DNA of 53,657 bases from positions 1 through 53,657 of the forward strand of contig NZ_JACBYP010000051.1 of assembly GCF_018982965.1 (NCBI RefSeq), in the 5' to 3' direction. This DNA is from Streptomyces mayonensis. GTDB lineage: Bacteria; Actinomycetota; Actinomycetes; Streptomycetales; Streptomycetaceae. Numbering within the stretch: position 1 is the stretch's first letter; each line of letters starts with the position of its first letter. Positions 49,874-53,657 of this stretch are shown here, in pieces. Position numbers and translations under genes: made by a program. Under the pieces are notes generated by a model that worked only from the letters and a program-made list of their open reading frames with translations, made no database searches and had not been told where the DNA came from.

Positions 49874-50532
49874 TGCCCTGGAACCGTGACGAGATGGCCG
49901 CCCGCGCGGCGGCCGAGCTGACCGAAGGTTCCTACGTCAACCTGGGCATCGGGCTGCCCACGCTGGTGCCCGGCCACCTCCCGGCCGGCGTCGACGTCGT
50001 CCTGCACTCGGAGAACGGCATCCTCGGCGTCGGCCCGTACCCCACCCCGGACGAGGTCGACCCCGACCTGATCAACGCGGGCAAGGAGACGGTGACCACG
50101 GCGCCGGGCGCGTCGTTCTTCGACTCGGCGCTCTCCTTCGGCATGATCCGCGGCGGCCACCTGGACACCGCGATCCTCGGCGGCCTGCAGGTCTCCACCG
50201 GCGGCGACCTCGCCAACTGGACCGTGCCCGGCAAGATGATCAAGGGCATGGGCGGGGCGATGGACCTGGTGCACGGGGCCCGGCGGGTCATCGTGCTGAT
50301 GGACCACACCGCCAAGGACGGCAGCCCCAAGATCGTGCGCGACTGCACGCTGCCGCTGACCGGCACGGCGTGCGTGGACCGCGTCATCACCGGCCTCGGT
50401 GTCTTCGACATCGCCCCGCCCGCCGTGACGGTGGCCGAACTCGCCCCCGGTGTCACCCTGGACCAGGTGCGCGCCGCCACCGACGCCGAGGTCGTCCCCG
50501 CCCTTGGCGAGTCCGGGACCCGGACGGGCTGA
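49873..50532 (+). CDS. scoB: 3-oxoacid CoA-transferase subunit B
   Basis: 219-residue beta subunit. The catalytic Glu is in HSENGILGVGP (about residue 50), and the G-rich loop LGIGLPTLVP precedes it. C-terminal VDRVITGLGVFDI is typical. It overlaps the alpha subunit by one base (TGATG) and ends the cluster. Three bases further is the convergent MarR gene. Confidence 0.93.
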   Translation: MPWNRDEMAARAAAELTEGSYVNLGIGLPTLVPGHLPAGVDVVLHSENGILGVGPYPTPDEVDPDLINAGKETVTTAPGASFFDSALSFGMIRGGHLDTAILGGLQVSTGGDLANWTVPGKMIKGMGGAMDLVHGARRVIVLMDHTAKDGSPKIVRDCTLPLTGTACVDRVITGLGVFDIAPPAVTVAELAPGVTLDQVRAATDAEVVPALGESGTRTG

Positions 50533-50535
50533 ACC

Positions 50536-51123
50536 TCACACCCGCAGCGCGTCCAGGCGGCCCTCCAACTGGCCCAGCAGTCCCGCCAGGAGCCCCGCCA
50601 GCTCGCCCTGCCTGGTCCCTTCCACTCCGGACAGGACGGCGGCCTCGTAGGCGAGCTGGTCGGGCAGCAGGCCGTCGACGAGGTCGCGTCCGGTGTCCGT
50701 GAGGCGGACGTGAGCGACGCGGCGGTCGCGGGTGTCGCCGCGCCGCTCCACCAGACCCCGCTCGCTGAGCTGTTTGAGGCGCTTGGTGACGGCGGCGCCG
50801 GAGGAGAACGTCTCCCGGGCCAGTTCCCCGGGGGTCAGCTCGTGCCCGGTCCGGCGCAGCGCGCCGAGCAGGTCGAACTCGGCACGGCTGAGGCCCGCCC
50901 GGCGCAGCGGCGCGTCCTCGGCCTGCTGGAGCAGGGCGGCGCAGCGGTTGATGCGGCCGATGATCTCCATCGGCCCGGTGTCCAGGTCGGGGTGGACGGC
51001 CCGCCACTGCCGTACGACGGCGGCGACGGTGTCCCCGCCCGGCCCGTCGCTCCCGGCGCCGTCTCCCCCGTGGCCGGCACCCTCGTCGCCCCCGGTGGCC
51101 GGTCCCCCGTCGGTTGCGGTCAT
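50536..51123 (-). CDS. MarR-family transcriptional regulator
   Basis: 195-residue winged-helix regulator. The first 50 residues are Gly/Asp-rich and likely disordered. The HTH follows as LSRAEFDLLGALRRTGHELT, ARETFSSGAAVTKRLKQL, and the wing LVERRGDTRDRRVAHVRLT. ATG 51123 overlaps the FUSC stop (ATGA), so it is the second gene of that operon and probably represses it through the palindrome at 52830-52841. Confidence 0.9.
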   Translation of the reverse strand: MTATDGGPATGGDEGAGHGGDGAGSDGPGGDTVAAVVRQWRAVHPDLDTGPMEIIGRINRCAALLQQAEDAPLRRAGLSRAEFDLLGALRRTGHELTPGELARETFSSGAAVTKRLKQLSERGLVERRGDTRDRRVAHVRLTDTGRDLVDGLLPDQLAYEAAVLSGVEGTRQGELAGLLAGLLGQLEGRLDALRV

Positions 51124-52808
51124 CGCCGTACGTCCTCCGCTCTCGTGGCCGTGTCCCGGTCCCGACGCGCTGCCTGGCGTCGCACCGCCTCGGCGAGCGT
51201 ACGGTGTCCGGACTGCTCGGCGAGCACGACCCTCTCCTGCGGCAGTGCGCGCCCCCACCACTCGCCGGCCGCTCCGTCGGCGGTGGCCCGCAGCTCGGTC
51301 AGTGCGGCCGCGAGGCCCCGGCGGGCGGCCTCCAGGGCGCCGGGGCCGGGGTCGGCCTGCGCGAGGAGGCGCGCGGCGTTCTCGCGTGCCCGGTCGGCGG
51401 CGGTCACCGCCTGTTCGACGCGGTTCCCGGCGCGCCGGTTGGTGACGGCGACGGCGGCCAGGAAGCCGACCAGGGCGCCGACGAGGGTGTCCACCACCCG
51501 CTCCGTGATCAGTTCGCCGGGCTGCTGGTAGCCGGCGAACTCGGTGATGAGCAGCGCCATCGGTGTCACGCAGACGGTGCCGAGCCAGTAGTTGCGGGTG
51601 ATGAGCGCCTCGGCCCCGAAGTTGAGGGCGAGGCAGAACAGGACGAGGAGCACCTGCCCGAGGTGGGCGAGCGGGACGAGTGCCGCGAACAGCAGCACCC
51701 CCGCGACGTTGCCGACCACGCGCTGCACGGCCCGGCTCCAGGTCAGGGTCAGGTTCGCCTGGTAGAGCGCGGCGGCGGTGACCAGGGCCCAGTAGGGGCG
51801 GCCGATGCCGAGGGCGAGGGAGGCGTAACCGGCCAGCGCGCAGCCGAGGGCGGTGCGCACGGCGATGGGGGCCAGTGGGCCGAGGCGCCGCCACAGGGGG
51901 GCCGGGCGGGCGGTGAGTTCGGCGTCGACACCGAGCAGCTCGCCGGTGTCCGCCGGAATCTCGCCGGTGCGGGGGATCCGTCCGGTGCCGCGCAGGGCGC
52001 GGGCCCACCCGCGCAGCCGCTCCGGGTCGGTGTCGGCGGGGGCGGCCAGCGCGACCTCGGCGCGTACGACGAGGCGTTCGAGGGCGCGGCGGGTGGTGGC
52101 GCGGGTCCCCGCAGCCGGAAGGGACAGCAGCGTCTGCCAGGCGGCCTGCACGGCGGCGTACCCGGAGGCGCGGGCGGCGTCGCGGCCCTCAGCGGTGCCG
52201 GGGGCGGCGGCGTACGCGGCGGCGGCGCCCAGCGCCTGGGCGGTGGCCCGGCGCTCCGGGCCGTGCGGGCGGACGAGCGCGGGCGCCATGCCGACGGCCC
52301 AGGCCCAGACGCCGGCGGCGGCGCCGAGCGCCAGGTGGCCGGGGATCTGGCCGGGGGTCTGCGGGACGAAGAGGGCGGCGGAGCTGATGAAGGTGAGGAT
52401 CACGTTGCCCGGCGGCCCGACGCGGGTGGCGTCGCACAGCGTCTTCTGCACGGCCGCCAGCAGGGCACCCACGGTGACCAGGACGACCGCGTTCCGGGTG
52501 AGCGAGGCGGTGACCAGGGCGACGGCGACACCGCCGAGCATGCCGAGGACCACCCACGCCAGGGTGCGGGCGCGGGCGGCGTAGGGGCGGTTGTGGGCGT
52601 AGAGCGCGCACAGCGACCCCGCCATCGTGTACATCGCCAGGTCGAGCCGGCCGAGCGCCAGCAGGAGCAGGTTGGGCGGGGCGACGGCGGCGACCGAACT
52701 CAGGGCGGGCTTGAACCAGATCTCGGAGGGCCGGCGCAGTCGGAGTACGCCCGACAGGGACAGACGTCGGCCCAGCGGGGTGCCGGAGGTGGGGGTCGCA
52801 CTGCTCAT
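51120..52808 (-). CDS. FUSC-family (aromatic acid exporter-like) membrane protein
   Basis: 562-residue inner-membrane protein with two sets of about five to six helices. The first set spans residues 35-170 and the second about 300-435. A soluble helical region lies between, and a cytosolic coiled region rich in Arg/Glu/Ala ends the protein. This duplicated layout fits FUSC/ArAE (YccS, AaeB-like) transporters, which export aromatic carboxylates or drugs. ATG 52808 lacks a ribosome site; TAAACT seven bases upstream suggests a leaderless mRNA. Confidence 0.85.
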   Translation of the reverse strand: MSSATPTSGTPLGRRLSLSGVLRLRRPSEIWFKPALSSVAAVAPPNLLLLALGRLDLAMYTMAGSLCALYAHNRPYAARARTLAWVVLGMLGGVAVALVTASLTRNAVVLVTVGALLAAVQKTLCDATRVGPPGNVILTFISSAALFVPQTPGQIPGHLALGAAAGVWAWAVGMAPALVRPHGPERRATAQALGAAAAYAAAPGTAEGRDAARASGYAAVQAAWQTLLSLPAAGTRATTRRALERLVVRAEVALAAPADTDPERLRGWARALRGTGRIPRTGEIPADTGELLGVDAELTARPAPLWRRLGPLAPIAVRTALGCALAGYASLALGIGRPYWALVTAAALYQANLTLTWSRAVQRVVGNVAGVLLFAALVPLAHLGQVLLVLFCLALNFGAEALITRNYWLGTVCVTPMALLITEFAGYQQPGELITERVVDTLVGALVGFLAAVAVTNRRAGNRVEQAVTAADRARENAARLLAQADPGPGALEAARRGLAAALTELRATADGAAGEWWGRALPQERVVLAEQSGHRTLAEAVRRQAARRDRDTATRAEDVRR

Positions 52809-52829
52809 GACTTTTAGTTTAGCAGGTGT

Positions 52830-52841
52830 TTTACCAGTAAA
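52830..52841. promoter_or_regulatory. MarR operator candidate TTTAC-N2-GTAAA
   Basis: TTTACCAGTAAA (arms TTTAC/GTAAA) is in the lowest-GC stretch of the window, 22-33 bases before the FUSC gene start. It sits at the promoter of the operon encoding the MarR-family regulator, as expected for autoregulation. Confidence 0.6.
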
Positions 52842-53007
52842 TGATACCGGCCGGGTGCGGGATCCCGACCCGAAGGCCCCTCCCGACCAGCGACGATCCG
52901 CCGCGCTCCCTCGAATACCCCCCGTGTACACCCTTGCGCTCGCGTGCGCGCCGCACGCGACGGGCAGTCCTCTGACCGACCGTGAACCGCTGAACGGGGA
53001 GGTGCGT

Positions 53008-53595
53008 GTGCACGGACCGGAGTCGCCCGCCTGGCTGCTGGTCGCGCTCTGCGCGGCGACCGGCGCCTACTGTCTGCTGCGGATGCGCAGCAGCGTCGAG
53101 GACCAGCGCCGCGCCGCGGGCGGGGAGGCGGTCATGGGGTTCGGCATGGCCGCCATGGCCGTGCCGGCGGCGGTGTTCACGGCACCGGCCTGGGCATGGG
53201 CCGGTGGCGCGGTGGTGTTCGGGGCCGCCGGGCTGCGGGCCCTCTGGGCGGCCCGGACCGGGCGTCGCCATCTGCACCACCTCGTGGAGGCCGGAGCCAT
53301 GGTCTACATGGCCGCAGCGATGGCCGCCTCCCCGGCGTCCGGTTCCGCCGCCCACGGGCACGCCCACGGGCACGGCGCCTCCGGCGCGCCCGTGCTGACC
53401 GGGATCCTGCTGCTCTACTTCGCGGGCTACGTACTGTTGACCGGCGTACGCCTGATACCCGGCGTGGCGGTCGCCGGAGGCGGGCCGGGGGCCGGCGCCC
53501 CCGCGGCCGCGGGGTGGGGCGACCGTCCGGAGCTGGCGCGGGCCTGCCGGCTCGCCATGGCGATCGGGATGCTGGCCATGCTGCTGACCATGTGA
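53008..53595 (+). CDS. DUF5134-like membrane protein with His-rich loop
   Basis: 195-residue protein with five or so transmembrane helices: about 9-25, 40-58, 60-78, 90-108 and 130-150, with a last short one at the C-terminus. A His-rich loop, HGHAHGHG at about residues 114-121, could bind a metal such as copper or nickel. The overall shape matches DUF5134. GTG 53008 is preferred because GGGGAGG at 52996-53002 leaves 5 bases. It is divergent from the FUSC gene. Confidence 0.7.
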   Translation: MHGPESPAWLLVALCAATGAYCLLRMRSSVEDQRRAAGGEAVMGFGMAAMAVPAAVFTAPAWAWAGGAVVFGAAGLRALWAARTGRRHLHHLVEAGAMVYMAAAMAASPASGSAAHGHAHGHGASGAPVLTGILLLYFAGYVLLTGVRLIPGVAVAGGGPGAGAPAAAGWGDRPELARACRLAMAIGMLAMLLTM

Positions 53596-53657
53596 CACGG
53601 AGGGGTGCAGCGCGCCGCGCGGAGGGGCGGGGTGCGCGGTGGCGCGGGGTGCGGGGC

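Overview
The window is high-GC actinobacterial chromosome, almost certainly Streptomyces. The evidence is extreme GC bias at third codon positions, many GTG starts, GTGA/ATGA stop-start overlaps, several leaderless-type promoters, sugar ABC systems without their own ATPase, and a mycothiol-type DinB/MDMPI protein. Most genes are ordinary, intact chromosomal genes. I see no tRNA, rRNA, CRISPR array, insertion sequence, prophage or integrase.

Layout. (1) 219-4175: PAP2 phosphatase, Dps-like ferritin, a DUF3533-like membrane protein and a cysteine-desulfurase-like PLP enzyme. (2) 4315-11414: a sugar-utilisation divergon. A YicI-type GH31 alpha-xylosidase on the minus strand faces a lipoprotein binding protein, two permeases and a GH1 beta-glucosidase on the plus strand. 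The combination suggests uptake and intracellular stripping of xyloglucan-type oligosaccharides. (3) 11493-16589: a frameshifted KimA-like APC permease, a MerR/GyrI-type regulator, an MFS transporter with a leaderless promoter, and an MDMPI-family protein. (4) 16725-23494: a NarL-type two-component pair, a geranylgeranyl-reductase-like flavoprotein, an M20 dipeptidase, a P-loop/NUDIX fusion and a small secreted protein. (5) 23712-28249: ROK kinase and LacI regulator (divergent, with a palindromic operator), an unrecognised protein, and an HpcH/HpaI-like aldolase. (6) 28429-33189: etfBA, flavin reductase, thioredoxin, PlsC-type acyltransferase and transglutaminase-like protein. (7) 33275-39479: threonine-aldolase-like enzyme, SDR, DUF6421, GDPD phosphodiesterase, GNAT and two VOC proteins. 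(8) 39906-50532: a homogentisate cluster. (9) 50536-53595: MarR plus FUSC transporter operon and a DUF5134-like membrane protein.

The most coherent system is region 8. A divergent IclR regulator faces a promoter followed by two overlapping inverted repeats. The promoter leads a tightly packed run: SnoaL-like protein, two SDRs, an FAD_binding_2 dehydrogenase/reductase, an HpaX/ACS-type MFS transporter, homogentisate 1,2-dioxygenase, an unrecognised 283-residue protein, fumarylacetoacetase and both subunits of a 3-oxoacid CoA-transferase. Together these take homogentisate to fumarate and acetoacetyl-CoA. No glutathione-type maleylacetoacetate isomerase is visible, and the unrecognised protein sits exactly between the two enzymes that would flank that step. 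The upstream oxidoreductases look like a feeder pathway that makes homogentisate, or a close relative, from an unknown substrate. I rate this as the best candidate for undescribed biology here.

Other points of interest are short tandem repeats abutting the 3' ends of two genes, a single-base frameshift in the KimA-like gene, and several well-formed operators next to candidate regulators.
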